Position numbers and translations under genes: made by a program. A DNA stretch of 64,000 nt from Pseudomonas kribbensis (GTDB lineage Bacteria; Pseudomonadota; Gammaproteobacteria; Pseudomonadales; Pseudomonadaceae), in assembly GCF_003352185.1 (NCBI RefSeq), contig NZ_CP029608.1, forward strand, positions 1,364,001 to 1,428,000, read 5' to 3'. Under the pieces are notes generated by a model. The model was given only the letters and a program-made list of their open reading frames with translations, searched no databases and was not told the DNA's origin. Below, piece by piece: positions 8,166 to 19,435 of the stretch (its first letter is position 1; each line of letters starts with the position of its first letter).

Positions 8166-9365
8166 TTACTTGTGGCGCAGGACGAAATCGCGGATGCGTT
8201 CGGCCGCCTCGACGCATTCAGCCAGCGGCGCAACCAGTGCCATGCGCACGCGGCCGGCACCCGGGTTGACCCCGTCGACATCCCGGGACAGATACGAACC
8301 CGGCACCACGGTCACGTGCTCTTCGGCAAACAGATCCCGGCAGAACGCGGCGTCATCACCTTGAACGTTCGGCCACAGGTAGAAGCTGCCATCCGGACGC
8401 TGCACATCCATCACCGGGCTGAGGATCGCCAGTACGGCGTCGAACTTCTCGCGATACAGCGCACGGTTGGCGCGTACATGCACTTCATCATTCCACGCAG
8501 CAACGCTGGCCAGTTGGGTCTGAACCGGCATCGCGCAGCCGTGGTAGGTGCGGTACAGCAGGAAGCCTTTGAGGATGTCTGCATCACCGGCAACAAAGCC
8601 CGATCGCAGACCCGGCAGGTTCGAGCGCTTGGACAGGCTGTGGAACACCACGCAGCGCTTGAAGTCCTTGCGACCCAGTTCGGCGCAGGCGCTGAGCAGG
8701 CCTGGCGGTGGCGTCTGTTCGTCGAAGTACAGTTCGCTGTAGCACTCGTCGGCGGCGATCACGAAGTCGTATTCGTCGGCCAGGGCGATCAGCTTTTTCA
8801 GCACGTCGACCGGAATCAGCGCGCCGGTCGGGTTGCCCGGCGAACACAGGAACAGGATCTGGCAGCGTTTCCAGATGTCCGGCGATACCGCGTCGAAGTC
8901 CGGGTTGAAGCCGTTCTCGTCCAGGCATGGCAGGTAGTGCGGCTTGGCGCCGGCGAGGAACGCCGCGCCTTCGTAGATCTGATAGAACGGGTTCGGGCTG
9001 ACCACCAGTGCGTCGTCGCCACGGTTGACCACGGTCTGGGTAAACGCAAACAGCGCTTCACGGGTGCCGTTGACCGGCAGCACGTTGCGCGCCGGGTCGA
9101 TCCAGCCGCTCGGCACGTTGAAACGACGCTCGCACCAGGCGGCGATGGCTTCGCGAAGGGCAGGGATGCCGAGAGTGGTCGGGTACACCGCCATCTGCTC
9201 CAGATTGTTGGCCAGGGCTTCGGCGACAAAGCTTGGCGAACGGTGTTTCGGCTCGCCGATGGACAGCGCGATCGGGCGCTTGTCCGGGTTCGGCGTGACG
9301 CTGCCGAGCAGGGCGCGGAGCTTTTCGAACGGGTAGGGCTGCAACTGGGTCAGAGCGTTGTTCAT
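8166..9365 (-). CDS. dapC: Succinyldiaminopimelate transaminase
   Basis: A 399-residue class I/II PLP-dependent aminotransferase. It converts N-succinyl-2-amino-6-ketopimelate and glutamate to N-succinyl-LL-diaminopimelate in lysine and peptidoglycan precursor synthesis. Visible features are the PLP-phosphate and aspartate region (VIAADECYSELY) and the Schiff-base Lys in SLSKRSNLPGLRSGF. The start chosen is the ATG at 9365 (MNNALTQLQP), because the frame is open further upstream only as spurious sequence overlapping the glnD end. It lies 43 bp after glnD in the map-glnD-dapC operon. The related name argD-like is possible, but position and sequence style fit dapC. Confidence 0.9.
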   Translation of the reverse strand: MNNALTQLQPYPFEKLRALLGSVTPNPDKRPIALSIGEPKHRSPSFVAEALANNLEQMAVYPTTLGIPALREAIAAWCERRFNVPSGWIDPARNVLPVNGTREALFAFTQTVVNRGDDALVVSPNPFYQIYEGAAFLAGAKPHYLPCLDENGFNPDFDAVSPDIWKRCQILFLCSPGNPTGALIPVDVLKKLIALADEYDFVIAADECYSELYFDEQTPPPGLLSACAELGRKDFKRCVVFHSLSKRSNLPGLRSGFVAGDADILKGFLLYRTYHGCAMPVQTQLASVAAWNDEVHVRANRALYREKFDAVLAILSPVMDVQRPDGSFYLWPNVQGDDAAFCRDLFAEEHVTVVPGSYLSRDVDGVNPGAGRVRMALVAPLAECVEAAERIRDFVLRHK

Positions 9366-9408
9366 CGGTGCGGGGTCTCGTGCAAAGCGATTGAATCCGG
9401 GCGCGCAA

Positions 9409-12111
9409 TCAAATGCTGATGCGCGACAGTTTGATATCGGGTTCCTGATTGACGCTGAGCTGCTCGACGATGGCATCCTGCAAACGGCTGCACAGCAGCG
9501 GATCGGACAGCGGCTGATTGTGGGCGTCGGTGATGAAGAACACGTCTTCCACCCGCTCGCCCAGGGTGGCGATCTTGGCGTTCTGCAGCGACAGATCGAA
9601 CTCCAGGAAAATCCCGCCGATCCGTGCCAGCAGACCAGGCCGGTCGGGCGCTGTGAGTTCCAGAACCGTTACCGGACGCTGGGCGTCGTTGTGGATCGTG
9701 ACCTGCGGGGCAAAGGCAAAGTGTTTGAGCTGGCGCGGCACCCGACGCTGAATGATGGTCGGGTAGTCGTCCGGGTTGCGCAGGGCTTCGGTCAGGCCGT
9801 CGCGGATCTGCTTGATCCGCAGCGGATTGTCGCCGATCGAATCGCCATCGGTGTCGAGCACGATATAGGTGTCGAGGGTGAACTGGCTGCTGGAGGTAAT
9901 GACCCGGGCATCGTGAATGTTCAGGTTGAGCTGGTCCATCGCGGCCACGGTCACGGCAAAGAAATCATGCTGGTCCGGGGCGTAGATGAAGATCTGCGTA
10001 CCGCCCTCGAATTCGCGCTGGGTGGTTTCCTTGATCAGCACCAGCGGGCCGCCGTCGGCCGGCTGCTGGAGAATCGCATCGCTGTGCCAGGCCACGTCGC
10101 CTGCGGTGTGGCGCAGGAAGTAGTCATCGCCCAGTTGTGCCCACAACTGTTCGACATCGTCCGGATCGGTACCGCCGCGCACCAGAATATCCAGCGCTGC
10201 GCTCTGGGTCTGGCGGATCTGTTCTTCGCGATCCACCGGGTTTTCCAGGCCACGACGCAGGGCGCGCTTGGTCTCGGTGTAGAGCTGGCGCAGCAGGCTG
10301 GCGCGCCAGGAGTTCCACAGGGTCGGGTTGGTTGCGTTGATGTCGGCCACGGTCAGCACGTACAGATAGTCAAGGCGGGTTTCATCGCCGACGATCTGGG
10401 CGAAGTCATGGATCACCTGCGGGTCGGACAAATCCTTGCGCTGGGCGGTGGTCGACATCACCAGATGGTTCTGCACCAGCCAGACGATCAGGCGGCTGTC
10501 CCACACCGGCAGCTGATGGCGCTGGCAGAACGCCTCGGCATCCACTGCGCCGATATCCGAGTGGTCGCCGTGCCGGCCCTTGCCGATATCGTGATACAGG
10601 CCCGCCATGTAGATCAGTTCGGGTTTCGGCAGCTTGGCCATGAGCTTGGCGGCCAGCGGGAATTTTTCCGACACCTGCGAGTACTGCAATTTGCGCAGAT
10701 GTTTGATCAGGTTCAGCGTGTGGGCATCGACGGTATAGATGTGGAACAGGTCGTGCTGCATCTGTCCGACGATGAAACCGAATTCCGGCAGGTAACGCCC
10801 GAGAATGCCGTAGCGGTTCATCCGCCGCAGGTTGCGGTGAATGCCGATCTTGCACTTGAACAATTCGATGAACAGGCTGGTGTTGCGGATGTCGTTGCGG
10901 AAATTGTCGTCGATCAGGTGACGGTTTTCCCGCAGCAGGCGAATGGTATCGGCGCGCACGCCCTTGATTTCCGGCTGCTGGGCCATCAGCACGAAGATCT
11001 CGAGCATGGCGAACGGCGTGCGGCGGAAGACGTTGTCGTTACGTGCCTCGATGTAACCGTCGTGCAGCTGGAAGCGCGAGTTGATCGGCTGCGGCGGGGC
11101 TTCGTCTTCCGGGGCGAGGATGACTTCCTCGAAGTGCTGGATGATCAGGTCGCTGAGCTGGGCGATGCTCATCACCACGCGGAAGTACTGCTGCATGAAG
11201 TTTTCGACGGCCTGCTTGGCGTCGTCGCCTTCAAATCCCAGCAGCCCCGCGATGGTGCGCTGGTGATCGAACAACAGGCGATCTTCGGAGCGACCGGCCA
11301 GCATGTGCAGTGCGTAGCGCACTTTCCAGAGGAATTCCTGGGACGACGCCAGCAGGGCGTTTTCACTCTCGACCAGGAAGCCTTCGCCGGCCAGGGCGCG
11401 CAGATTCAGGGTGCCGTACTGGCGACGGGCGACCCACAGAATCGTCTGAATATCCCGTAGTCCGCCGGGCGAGCCTTTGACGTTGGGTTCCAGGTTGTAT
11501 TCGGTGTCGTTGTACTTGTGGTGACGGGCCTTCTGCTCGGAGCGTTTGGCCAGGAAGAATTCCTTGCTCGGCCACATGTGGGCGGTACTGGTGACATCGA
11601 GCATGCGCTGGCGCAAACGCTCGGGGCCGCAGATTGTGCGGCTTTCCATCAGGTTGGTAACCACCGTCAGGTCGGCGCGGGCCTCTTCGGCGCACTCATC
11701 CACCGAGCGAACGCTCTGACCGACTTCCAGGCCGATGTCCCACAACAGCGTCAGAAAGCGCTCGATGGAATCACGGAAGATTTCGTGGTCGGCGCTGTCC
11801 AGCAGAATCAGCAGGTCGATATCGGAATAGGGATGCAACTCACCGCGACCGTAGCCGCCGACCGCGACCAGCGCGATGTCGGCGTCTTCGCTCCAGTTGA
11901 ACTGGTCCCAGGCCTTTTGCAGGATGTTGTCGACGAACCAGGCGCGATCCTCGATCAGTCGCCGGATGTCGCGGCCGCCGCGAAAGCGTGCATCGAGCAC
12001 TTCGCGGGCCTGGCGGATCGCCTTCTTGAACGCCGCGATGGGACTCGCTTTCAGGGCCAGTTCAGCCTGGAACTGGCCGCGGTCGAAGAGTTCGGGATCC
12101 ACCTGCGGCAT
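9409..12111 (-). CDS. glnD: Bifunctional PII uridylyltransferase/uridylyl-removing enzyme
   Basis: A 900-residue nitrogen sensor that adds UMP to PII proteins when glutamine is low and removes it when glutamine is high. Domains in order: nucleotidyltransferase with [16 protein letters not shown] at 85-100; a PII-UTase linker; an HD hydrolase domain with [16 protein letters not shown] near 510-525; and two C-terminal ACT domains that sense glutamine. Length equals that of Pseudomonas GlnD. It lies 40 bp after map and 43 bp before dapC, all on the minus strand. Confidence 0.97.
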   Translation of the reverse strand: MPQVDPELFDRGQFQAELALKASPIAAFKKAIRQAREVLDARFRGGRDIRRLIEDRAWFVDNILQKAWDQFNWSEDADIALVAVGGYGRGELHPYSDIDLLILLDSADHEIFRDSIERFLTLLWDIGLEVGQSVRSVDECAEEARADLTVVTNLMESRTICGPERLRQRMLDVTSTAHMWPSKEFFLAKRSEQKARHHKYNDTEYNLEPNVKGSPGGLRDIQTILWVARRQYGTLNLRALAGEGFLVESENALLASSQEFLWKVRYALHMLAGRSEDRLLFDHQRTIAGLLGFEGDDAKQAVENFMQQYFRVVMSIAQLSDLIIQHFEEVILAPEDEAPPQPINSRFQLHDGYIEARNDNVFRRTPFAMLEIFVLMAQQPEIKGVRADTIRLLRENRHLIDDNFRNDIRNTSLFIELFKCKIGIHRNLRRMNRYGILGRYLPEFGFIVGQMQHDLFHIYTVDAHTLNLIKHLRKLQYSQVSEKFPLAAKLMAKLPKPELIYMAGLYHDIGKGRHGDHSDIGAVDAEAFCQRHQLPVWDSRLIVWLVQNHLVMSTTAQRKDLSDPQVIHDFAQIVGDETRLDYLYVLTVADINATNPTLWNSWRASLLRQLYTETKRALRRGLENPVDREEQIRQTQSAALDILVRGGTDPDDVEQLWAQLGDDYFLRHTAGDVAWHSDAILQQPADGGPLVLIKETTQREFEGGTQIFIYAPDQHDFFAVTVAAMDQLNLNIHDARVITSSSQFTLDTYIVLDTDGDSIGDNPLRIKQIRDGLTEALRNPDDYPTIIQRRVPRQLKHFAFAPQVTIHNDAQRPVTVLELTAPDRPGLLARIGGIFLEFDLSLQNAKIATLGERVEDVFFITDAHNQPLSDPLLCSRLQDAIVEQLSVNQEPDIKLSRISI

Positions 12112-12151
12112 CGATTGGCTTTCCTTCTATAGGCTGGGAGCGGTGTCTGGA

Positions 12152-12934
12152 TCAGGCCGAGATGCGCGGGATGGTGTCGTCGCTGCGCAGGGTGAAGATC
12201 TCGTAGCCGGTGTCAGTGACAAGCAAAGTATGTTCCCACTGTGCCGACAGCTTGCGATCCTTGGTGATCGCGGTCCAGCCGTCGCCCAGTACCTTGGTGT
12301 CGGCCTTGCCCTGGTTGATCATCGGCTCGATGGTGAAGGTCATGCCGGCCTTCAGTTCCATGCCGGTGCCGGCGCGGCCGTAGTGCAGGATCTGCGGCTC
12401 TTCGTGGAACACCTTGCCGATGCCGTGACCGCAGAATTCGCGCACCACGGAGAAACCGTTCTTTTCAGCGTGCTTCTGGATGATCTCGCCGATGTCGCCG
12501 AGGCGGCAGCCGGGTTTGACGATCTCGATCGCCTTGTACATGCACTCCTGGGTGACCTGGGACAGGCGCTCGGCCCAGACCGGCACGGTGCCGACGTGGA
12601 ACATGCGGCTGGTGTCGCCGTGGTAGCCGTCCTTGATCACCGTGACATCGATGTTCAGGGTGTCGCCGTTTTTCAGCGGTTTGTCGTTCGGGATGCCGTG
12701 GCAGACGACGTGGTTGATCGAGGTGCAGATCGACTTCGGGTAGCCCTTGTAGTTGAGCGGGGCAGGGATGGCTTTCTGCACGTCGACGATATAGTCATGG
12801 CAGATCTGGTTCAGCTCATCGGTGGTCACGCCCGGCTTGACGTGTTCGGCAATCATTTCCAGCACATCGGCGGCCAGTTTGCCGGCGACACGCATGCCAG
12901 CGATGTCCTCGGGAGTTTTGAGGGTGACGGTCAT
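12152..12934 (-). CDS. map: Type I methionine aminopeptidase
   Basis: A 260-residue cytosolic metalloenzyme that removes the initiator Met from nascent proteins. The pita-bread metal ligands are visible: Asp in NIDVTVIKDGYHGDTSRMF, His in GHGIGKVFHEEP, and Glu in FTIEPMI. The start is the ATG at 12934 (MTVTLKTPEDI), and the frame extends further upstream without homology. The gene is divergent from rpsB, as in other proteobacteria, and heads map-glnD-dapC. Confidence 0.96.
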   Translation of the reverse strand: MTVTLKTPEDIAGMRVAGKLAADVLEMIAEHVKPGVTTDELNQICHDYIVDVQKAIPAPLNYKGYPKSICTSINHVVCHGIPNDKPLKNGDTLNIDVTVIKDGYHGDTSRMFHVGTVPVWAERLSQVTQECMYKAIEIVKPGCRLGDIGEIIQKHAEKNGFSVVREFCGHGIGKVFHEEPQILHYGRAGTGMELKAGMTFTIEPMINQGKADTKVLGDGWTAITKDRKLSAQWEHTLLVTDTGYEIFTLRSDDTIPRISA

Positions 12935-13307
12935 ACAGGCTCTCTCTGCGCTCGGCGGCGCTTGCTGATACGAACAGGGCGGCGGTTTTCGCCAGATGGC
13001 CCTGAAAAACGCGATTCTAACAGACCAAAGGCGCAAATCCGCGCCGGCGTGCATCGCTTCTCTCTATACAATAGTGCGCGCAAGGCCGATTCCAAGGGGT
13101 CGGCATCCATGTCCCTGACGGGATTAAAGATTCCGGGTTCCGTTTGCGGCCTTGCTGTGGTATAAAATGCGCCGCTTTCCGGGGATAGCTCCGGGAGCAT
13201 TAACCCACACACGTGTCGACACGATGGCCTGGGTGCCTTTGATCCTCGGATCAGGGGTTGGTCATTGGGATACGTGGAGGCCCAACCCGACTTATCAAGG
13301 AACTATC
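12935..13307. promoter_or_regulatory. map/rpsB divergent intergenic region with rpsB promoter and leader
   Basis: 373 bp without a gene. On the plus strand TATAAA at 13161-13166 is a good -10 with a weak upstream -35 (about 13138-13143), giving an rpsB leader of about 135 nt. A second -10-like TACAAT lies at 13067-13072. The leader is long enough for the S2-dependent autoregulation known for rpsB-tsf in gamma-proteobacteria, but I did not fold it. Confidence 0.5.
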
Positions 13308-14045
13308 ATGTCCCAAGTCAATATGCGCGATATGCTGAAGGCCGGTGTGCACTTCGGTCACCAAACCCGTTACTGGAATCCGAAAATGGGCAAGTACATT
13401 TTCGGCGCGCGTAACAAGATTCACATCATCAACCTTGAAAAAACCCTGCCAATGTTCAACGAAGCTCTGACTTTCGTAGAGCGTCTGGCCCAGGGCAAAA
13501 ACAAGATTCTGTTCGTCGGCACCAAGCGTTCCGCTGGCAAGATCGTTGCTGAAGAAGCAGCACGTTGCGGTTCGCCGTACGTCGATCACCGCTGGTTGGG
13601 CGGCATGCTGACCAACTTCAAGACCATCCGCGCTTCCATCAAGCGTCTGCGTGACCTTGAAGTACAAGCCGAAGACGGTACTTTCGCCAAGCTGACCAAG
13701 AAAGAAGCGCTGATGCGCTCCCGTGATCTTGAGAAGCTGGATCGCTCCCTGGGCGGCATCAAGGACATGGGCGGTCTGCCAGACGCACTGTTCGTGATCG
13801 ACGTTGACCACGAGCGCATCGCGATCACCGAAGCCAACAAGCTGGGCATCCCGGTCATCGGCGTTGTCGATACCAACAGCAGCCCGGAAGGCGTTGACTA
13901 CATCATCCCAGGCAACGATGACGCAATCCGCGCTATCCAGCTGTACATGGGTTCGATGGCTGACGCAGTTATCCGTGGTCGCAACAATGTTGCTGGCGGT
14001 ACTGTTGAATTCGCAGCTGAAGAAACTCAGGCTGCAGCTGAGTAA
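13308..14045 (+). CDS. rpsB: 30S ribosomal protein S2
   Basis: A 245-residue S2 protein that joins the small subunit late and is needed for mRNA binding together with S1. Typical S2 sequence is present: [19 protein letters not shown] at the N-terminus, [12 protein letters not shown] in the centre, and [14 protein letters not shown] with [14 protein letters not shown] near the C-terminus. The start is the ATG at 13308 with a GGA-type ribosome site (AAGGAA). It is followed by tsf across a hairpin, the usual rpsB-tsf pair. Confidence 0.98.
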   Translation: MSQVNMRDMLKAGVHFGHQTRYWNPKMGKYIFGARNKIHIINLEKTLPMFNEALTFVERLAQGKNKILFVGTKRSAGKIVAEEAARCGSPYVDHRWLGGMLTNFKTIRASIKRLRDLEVQAEDGTFAKLTKKEALMRSRDLEKLDRSLGGIKDMGGLPDALFVIDVDHERIAITEANKLGIPVIGVVDTNSSPEGVDYIIPGNDDAIRAIQLYMGSMADAVIRGRNNVAGGTVEFAAEETQAAAE

Positions 14046-14071
14046 TTGACGCCCTGGCGTTGACTCAGTAA

Positions 14072-14105
14072 GCAAAAAGGGGGCTTGGCCCCCTTTTTGC
14101 CACCT
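14072..14105 (+). terminator. rpsB-tsf intergenic terminator/attenuator
   Basis: A 13-bp stem, GCAAAAAGGGGGC against GCCCCCTTTTTGC with a TTG loop, begins 26 bp after the rpsB stop. The stem's own T-run gives a partial intrinsic terminator. This position between rpsB and tsf is a known place for partial termination that sets the S2 to EF-Ts ratio. Confidence 0.8.
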
Positions 14106-14248
14106 CGAAAACCATCTGTCGGCGCCCACTTGTGGCAGCGCTCGCCCTGTATCTGTAACGTGCAGCGGCTACAAGGTGGTTCGGGAAGAATTGAACGCCC
14201 GTTCGATCGGGTGGAATGGTTGAAAACCTATCCAAGAGGAATTTGAAA

Positions 14249-15112
14249 ATGGCAGCAATTACTGCAGCGTTGGTCAAAGAACTGCGCGAGCGTACCGGCG
14301 AAGGCATGATGGATTGCAAGAAGGCCCTGGAAAAGGCTGGCGGCGACATCGAAAAAGCCATTGATGACATGCGTGCTTCGGGCGCGATCAAGGCTGCCAA
14401 GAAAGCCGGCAACGTTGCCGCTGAAGGCGCTATCGCTGTCAAGGCTGACGGCAAGTCCGCCGTTCTGCTGGAAGTGAACTCGCAGACCGACTTCCTGGCC
14501 CTGCAGGACGACTTCAAGAACTTCGTCAGCGAAAGCCTGGAAGAAGCCTTCGCTCAGAAGCTGACCGACGCGGCTCCGCTGATCGCTTCGCGTGAAGCTG
14601 CTCGTGAAGCCCTGGTTGCCAAGTGTGGCGAAAACGTCAACATCCGTCGTCTGGCGCGTGTTGAGGGTGACGTTGTAGGCGCTTACCTGCACGGCAACAA
14701 GATTGGTGCAGTGGTTGTTCTGAAGGGCGGCGACGTCGACCTGGCCAAGAACATCGCCATGCACGTTGCAGCTTCGAACCCAGAGTTCCTGGACGCGTCG
14801 GAAATCTCCGCCGAGGCCATCGAGCGCGAGAAGAACGTATTCCTGCAGCTGAATGCCGACAAGATTGCCGGCAAGCCGGAAAACATCGTTGAGAACATGA
14901 TCAACGGTCGTATCACCAAGTTCAAGGCCGAAGCCTCGCTGAAAGAGCAAGCCTTTGTCATGAACCCTGAAGTCAAGGTTGGCGAGCTGGCCAAGAAAGC
15001 CGGCGCCGAAATCGTTTCCTTCACCTACTTCAAAGTAGGCGAAGGCATCGAGAAGCCAGTTGACGACTTCGCTGCCGAAGTTGCCGCTCAAGTGGCTGCC
15101 GCCAAGCAGTAA
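14249..15112 (+). CDS. tsf: Translation elongation factor Ts
   Basis: A 287-residue nucleotide exchange factor for EF-Tu. The N-terminal UBA-like domain with RTGEGMMDCKKAL and the signature VLLEVNSQTDFL are present, followed by the two core dimerisation-type repeats. The start is the ATG at 14249 with AAGAGGA upstream; an in-frame ATG at 14216 lacks a site. Very regular codon use typical of highly expressed genes. Confidence 0.98.
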   Translation: MAAITAALVKELRERTGEGMMDCKKALEKAGGDIEKAIDDMRASGAIKAAKKAGNVAAEGAIAVKADGKSAVLLEVNSQTDFLALQDDFKNFVSESLEEAFAQKLTDAAPLIASREAAREALVAKCGENVNIRRLARVEGDVVGAYLHGNKIGAVVVLKGGDVDLAKNIAMHVAASNPEFLDASEISAEAIEREKNVFLQLNADKIAGKPENIVENMINGRITKFKAEASLKEQAFVMNPEVKVGELAKKAGAEIVSFTYFKVGEGIEKPVDDFAAEVAAQVAAAKQ

Positions 15113-15135
15113 GACGGTTTTTCAACTGTCGCCCG

Positions 15136-15170
15136 AAAGAGGCTGCCCGCTCACGCGCGCAGCCTCTTTT
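15136..15170 (+). terminator. Terminator after tsf
   Basis: Stem AAAGAGGCTGC with GCAGCCTCTTT separated by a 12-nt loop, ending in TTTT, 24 bp after the tsf stop. It separates the rpsB-tsf unit from pyrH, which then needs its own promoter in 15171-15321. Confidence 0.8.
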
Positions 15171-15321
15171 CAGATAGGGTTACCAGTTTTTAATTGGTTT
15201 CCCCTTGGAACTGACTTACAAAGCCATGTTCCGATGGCGCTGAAGCAGCGCCACGCTAGAGTGAACGCAGCTGCAAACAGCTCGCAAAGAATTTTTAAAT
15301 ACGCCGCAGGAGAGATTCGCA

Positions 15322-16065
15322 ATGGCTCAGCAGGGCAGTGGTTATCAGGCTCGCTATAAACGCATTCTACTCAAGCTTAGCGGCGAGGCCCTGATGGGCT
15401 CGGAAGAGTTCGGGATCGATCCGAAAGTGCTGGATCGCATGGCGCTGGAAGTCGGCCAGTTGGTAGGCATCGGCGTTCAGGTCGGTCTGGTGATCGGCGG
15501 CGGCAACCTGTTCCGCGGTGAAGCGCTGAGCAAGGCCGGCATGGATCGGGTCACCGGCGACCACATGGGCATGCTGGCCACTGTGATGAACGCCCTGGCC
15601 ATGCGCGATGCGCTGGAACGTGCCAATATCTCGGCCATCGTGATGTCGGCCATTTCCATGGTCGGTGTGACCGATCACTATGATCGTCGCAAGGCCATGC
15701 GCCACCTGAACTCCAAGGACGTGGTGATTTTCGCGGCCGGTACCGGCAATCCGTTCTTTACCACGGATTCGGCAGCCTGCCTGCGTGCCATCGAGATCGA
15801 CGCGGACGTCGTACTCAAGGCAACCAAGGTCGATGGCGTCTACACCGCCGACCCGTTCAAAGACCCGCATGCCGAGAAGTTCGATCATCTGACTTACGAT
15901 GAAGTACTGGATCGCAAGCTGGGCGTAATGGATCTGACGGCCATCTGCCTGTGCCGCGACCACAAGATGCCATTGCGCGTATTCAACATGAACAAGCCCG
16001 GCGCCCTGCTGAACATCGTGCACGGCGGCGCTGAAGGAACCCTGATCGAGGAAGTTCAACAATGA
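15322..16065 (+). CDS. pyrH: UMP kinase
   Basis: A 247-residue hexameric UMP kinase of the amino acid kinase fold, making UDP from UMP and ATP in pyrimidine synthesis. Features: [14 protein letters not shown] near the N-terminus (phosphate-binding Lys), [12 protein letters not shown], and the [13 protein letters not shown] loop. The ribosome site is GGAG (15309-15312). The stop overlaps the frr start by 4 nt. Confidence 0.98.
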
Positions 16066-16619
16066 TCAACGAAATCAAGAAAGACGCCCAAGAGCGCATG
16101 AAGAAGTCGATCGAGTCGCTGAGTCATGCATTCGGCCAGATTCGTACCGGCAAGGCTCACCCGAGCATTCTGGGTAGCGTGATGGTGCCTTACTACGGTG
16201 CCGATACGCCTTTGAGCGGTGTCGCGAACGTTACGGTGAAAGACTCCCGGACCCTGCAGGTCGTACCGTTCGAGCGCAACATGCTCACGGCGGTCGACAA
16301 GGCGATCATGAACGCCGGTCTGAACCTCAATCCGACCAACCTTGGCGAGCTGCTGCTGGTTTCCATGCCGGCGCTGACCGAAGAAACCCGTAAGGGCTTC
16401 ACCAAGCAGGCGCGCGCAGCGGCTGAAGATGCTCGCGTTGCCGTGCGCAACATTCGTCGCGATGCACTGGGTGACCTGAAGAAGCTGGTCAAGGACAAGG
16501 AAATCAGCGAAGACGAAGAGCGCCGTGCGGCGGCTGATATCCAGAAGCTGACCGACAAGGCTGAAGCTGATATCGACGCGGCTACCAAGGAAAAAGAAGC
16601 GGATCTGATGGCCGTATAA
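16062..16619 (+). CDS. frr: Ribosome recycling factor
   Basis: A 185-residue tRNA-shaped protein that, with EF-G, splits post-termination ribosomes. Characteristic [10 protein letters not shown] near the N-terminus and the conserved [26 protein letters not shown] segment in the C-terminal half are present. It overlaps pyrH by 4 nt (ATGA) and is followed 14 bp later by uppS, so the whole run is probably one operon. Confidence 0.98.
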
Positions 16620-16633
16620 GGGTCGAGCTTTAA

Positions 16634-17389
16634 ATGGAAAAGACCAAGCAGACTGCGCCGTCCGCGGTGCCGCGCCATGTCGCGATCATCATGGATGGCA
16701 ACAATCGCTGGGCGAAAAAACGCTTTATGCCGGGTGTCGCCGGGCATAAAGCGGGTGTAGATGCTGTGCGGGCGGTGATCGAGGTGTGTGCCGAGGCCGG
16801 TGTCGAGGTGCTGACGCTGTTTGCCTTTTCCAGCGAGAACTGGCAGCGCCCGGCCGATGAGGTCAGTGCCCTGATGGATCTGTTCTTCAAGGCACTGCGT
16901 CGTGAGGCCAAGCGCCTCAATGACAACAACATCAGCCTGCGCATCATTGGCGACCGTTCGCGTTTCCATCCCGAGCTTCAGGCTGCCATGCGCGAGGCTG
17001 AGGCCATGACGGCGGGCAGCAATCGTTTCATCCTGCAGATCGCCGCCAACTACGGCGGCCAGTGGGATATCGCGCAAGCTGCGCAGCGCCTGGCTCGTGA
17101 AGTTCAGGCCGGGCACCTGCGGCCGGAAGACATCACCCCGGATCTGCTGCAAACCTGTCTGGCGACCGGCGACCTGCCATTGCCGGACCTGTGCATCCGT
17201 ACGGGCGGCGAGCACCGCATCAGCAACTTCCTGCTGTGGCAACTGGCCTACGCCGAGTTGTACTTCTCCGACCTGTTCTGGCCGGACTTCAAACACGATG
17301 CCATGCGTAATGCACTGGCCGATTTCGCTTCGCGTCAGCGTCGTTTCGGTAAAACGAGCGAGCAGATCGAAGCTGGAGCCCGGATTTAA
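16634..17389 (+). CDS. uppS: Undecaprenyl diphosphate synthase
   Basis: A 251-residue cis-prenyltransferase that adds eight isoprenes to farnesyl-PP, giving the lipid carrier for peptidoglycan and O-antigen. The catalytic Asp21 is in IMDGNNRWA. RTGGEHRISNFLLWQ and AYAELYF near the C-terminus bind the isopentenyl-PP and form the dimer. The gene's last base overlaps the cdsA start region, so translation is coupled. Also known as ispU. Confidence 0.97.
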   Translation: MEKTKQTAPSAVPRHVAIIMDGNNRWAKKRFMPGVAGHKAGVDAVRAVIEVCAEAGVEVLTLFAFSSENWQRPADEVSALMDLFFKALRREAKRLNDNNISLRIIGDRSRFHPELQAAMREAEAMTAGSNRFILQIAANYGGQWDIAQAAQRLAREVQAGHLRPEDITPDLLQTCLATGDLPLPDLCIRTGGEHRISNFLLWQLAYAELYFSDLFWPDFKHDAMRNALADFASRQRRFGKTSEQIEAGARI

Positions 17390-18195
17390 TGCTTAAACAA
17401 CGAATCATCACTGCGCTGATCCTGCTGCCGATCGCACTGGGCGGATTTTTCCTGCTCGAGGGTTCCGGTTTTGCGCTGTTCATCGGTCTGGTGGTCAGTC
17501 TGGGTGCCTGGGAATGGGCGCGCCTGGCCGGTTTCACCGCGCAATCGTTTCGCGTTGGTTATGCGGCAGTCGTCGCGCTGATGCTGTTCGTCATGTATAT
17601 CCTGCCGGGGCTGGCGCCCTGGGTGCTTGGTGCTTCGGTGATCTGGTGGGCGGTAGCGACCTGGCTGGTGCTGACCTATCCGCGCTCCAGCGAGCGCTGG
17701 GCCAGTGCCGCCAGCAAGCTGGTGATCGGCCTGCTGATTCTCCTGCCGGCCTGGCAAGGGCTGGTCCAGATCAAGCAATACCCGCTGGGTAACTGGTTGA
17801 TCATGGCGGTGATGGTGCTGGTCTGGGGCGCCGATATCGGGGCCTACTTTTCCGGTCGTGCATTCGGCAAGCGCAAGCTGGCCCCGCAAGTCAGCCCTGG
17901 CAAAAGCTGGGAAGGCGTGTATGGCGGTCTGGCGCTGAGCCTCGTCATCACCACGCTGGTCGCTCTGTTTCGTGACTGGACAGTGGCGCAACTGTTCAAA
18001 GGCCTGATTGGCGCTGCGCTGATCGTGTTCATCTCGGTGGTGGGCGATCTGACTGAAAGCATGTTCAAGCGCCAGTCCGGTATCAAGGACAGCAGCAATC
18101 TGCTGCCGGGCCATGGCGGCATACTGGACCGCATTGACAGCCTGACGGCCGCGATCCCGGTATTCGCCGTGCTGTTGTGGATGGCTGCACCGTGA
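17389..18195 (+). CDS. cdsA: Phosphatidate cytidylyltransferase (CDP-diacylglycerol synthase)
   Basis: A 268-residue inner-membrane protein with about eight hydrophobic segments that makes CDP-diacylglycerol from CTP and phosphatidate. The family signature near the C-terminus, [20 protein letters not shown] (about 229-248), carries the metal-binding Asp residues. Starts within the uppS stop and its own stop overlaps the dxr GTG start. Confidence 0.96.
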   Translation: MLKQRIITALILLPIALGGFFLLEGSGFALFIGLVVSLGAWEWARLAGFTAQSFRVGYAAVVALMLFVMYILPGLAPWVLGASVIWWAVATWLVLTYPRSSERWASAASKLVIGLLILLPAWQGLVQIKQYPLGNWLIMAVMVLVWGADIGAYFSGRAFGKRKLAPQVSPGKSWEGVYGGLALSLVITTLVALFRDWTVAQLFKGLIGAALIVFISVVGDLTESMFKRQSGIKDSSNLLPGHGGILDRIDSLTAAIPVFAVLLWMAAP

Positions 18196-19382
18196 GCCGC
18201 CCACAACAGGTCACTGTTCTGGGGGCAACCGGCTCGATCGGTCTGAGCACTCTGGATGTCATCGCTCGTCACCCTGAGCGTTATCAGGTGTTTGCACTCA
18301 GTGGCTTTACGCGTCTGAGCGAGCTGTTTGCCTTGTGCGTACGCCATGTGCCGCAGTTTGCTGTGGTGCCGGAAGTCGCGGCAGCCCGTGGTTTGCAAGA
18401 CGATTTGCGTGCTGCCGGCCTGTCGACCCGGGTGCTGGTAGGTGAGGAGGGTCTGTGTCAGGTTGCAGCAGCCCCTGAGGTGGATGCCGTGATGGCGGCC
18501 ATCGTCGGCGCCGCCGGTCTGCGCCCGACCCTCGCCGCTGTCGAGGCAGGCAAGAAAATTCTCCTGGCGAACAAGGAGGCGCTGGTCATGTCCGGCGCCT
18601 TGTTCATGGAGGCGGTGCGCAAGAGCGGTTCGGTCCTGCTGCCCATCGACAGTGAGCACAACGCGATTTTCCAGTGCATGCCGCAGGATTTCGCTCGTGG
18701 ATTGAGCAATGTCGGCGTGCGTCGGATTTTGCTGACAGCCTCGGGTGGCCCTTTCCGGCAGACGCCGATGGCCGAACTGGCGCATGTTTCTCCCGATCAG
18801 GCCTGTGCTCATCCTAACTGGTCCATGGGGCGCAAGATTTCCGTGGATTCGGCCAGCATGATGAACAAGGGGCTCGAGTTGATCGAAGCCTGCTGGCTGT
18901 TCGATGCCCGGCCGTCGCAAGTCGAAGTGGTGATTCATCCACAGAGCGTGATTCACTCTCTGGTCGACTACGTAGATGGCTCGGTACTGGCGCAGCTGGG
19001 TAATCCCGACATGCGTACGCCGATCGCCAATGCACTGGCCTGGCCTGAGCGCATTGATTCGGGCGTGGCGCCACTGGACCTGTTTGCCATCGCACGCCTG
19101 GACTTCGAGGCGCCCGATGAGGAACGCTTCCCGTGCCTGCGGCTTGCCCGTCAGGCCGCCGAGGCCGGCAACAGTGCACCTGCCATGCTCAATGCCGCGA
19201 ATGAAGTCGCGGTGGCGGCGTTTCTCGACGGGCGGGTTCGCTATCTCGAAATCGCGAGTATCATCGAGGAAGTGTTGAATCTCGAGCCGGTGGTTGCGCT
19301 GAATGATCTCGATGCGGTGTTCACGGCGGACGCGGCAGCACGTACGCTCGCCGGGCAATGGCTGACTCGTCACGGTCGATAG
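18192..19382 (+). CDS. dxr: 1-deoxy-D-xylulose 5-phosphate reductoisomerase
   Basis: A 396-residue NADPH enzyme of the MEP isoprenoid pathway, converting DXP to MEP. Visible: NADPH-binding [13 protein letters not shown] at the N-terminus, [20 protein letters not shown] with metal-binding residues, the flexible-loop region LTASGGPFR, and [21 protein letters not shown]. The start is taken as GTG at 18192 (residues VSRPQQV), overlapping the cdsA stop; an in-frame start 15 bp upstream is less like the family. It feeds uppS in the same operon. Also called ispC. Confidence 0.96.
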   Translation: MSRPQQVTVLGATGSIGLSTLDVIARHPERYQVFALSGFTRLSELFALCVRHVPQFAVVPEVAAARGLQDDLRAAGLSTRVLVGEEGLCQVAAAPEVDAVMAAIVGAAGLRPTLAAVEAGKKILLANKEALVMSGALFMEAVRKSGSVLLPIDSEHNAIFQCMPQDFARGLSNVGVRRILLTASGGPFRQTPMAELAHVSPDQACAHPNWSMGRKISVDSASMMNKGLELIEACWLFDARPSQVEVVIHPQSVIHSLVDYVDGSVLAQLGNPDMRTPIANALAWPERIDSGVAPLDLFAIARLDFEAPDEERFPCLRLARQAAEAGNSAPAMLNAANEVAVAAFLDGRVRYLEIASIIEEVLNLEPVVALNDLDAVFTADAAARTLAGQWLTRHGR

Positions 19383-19435
19383 ACCCTGCGGTACAAGGCT
19401 TCACGCGGCATAGAACAGGATTGCGGAGAAAGTAG

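Noticed and set aside
9358..11460. Long plus-strand open frame opposite glnD
   Set aside because: No ribosome site or domain; glnD is complete on the minus strand.
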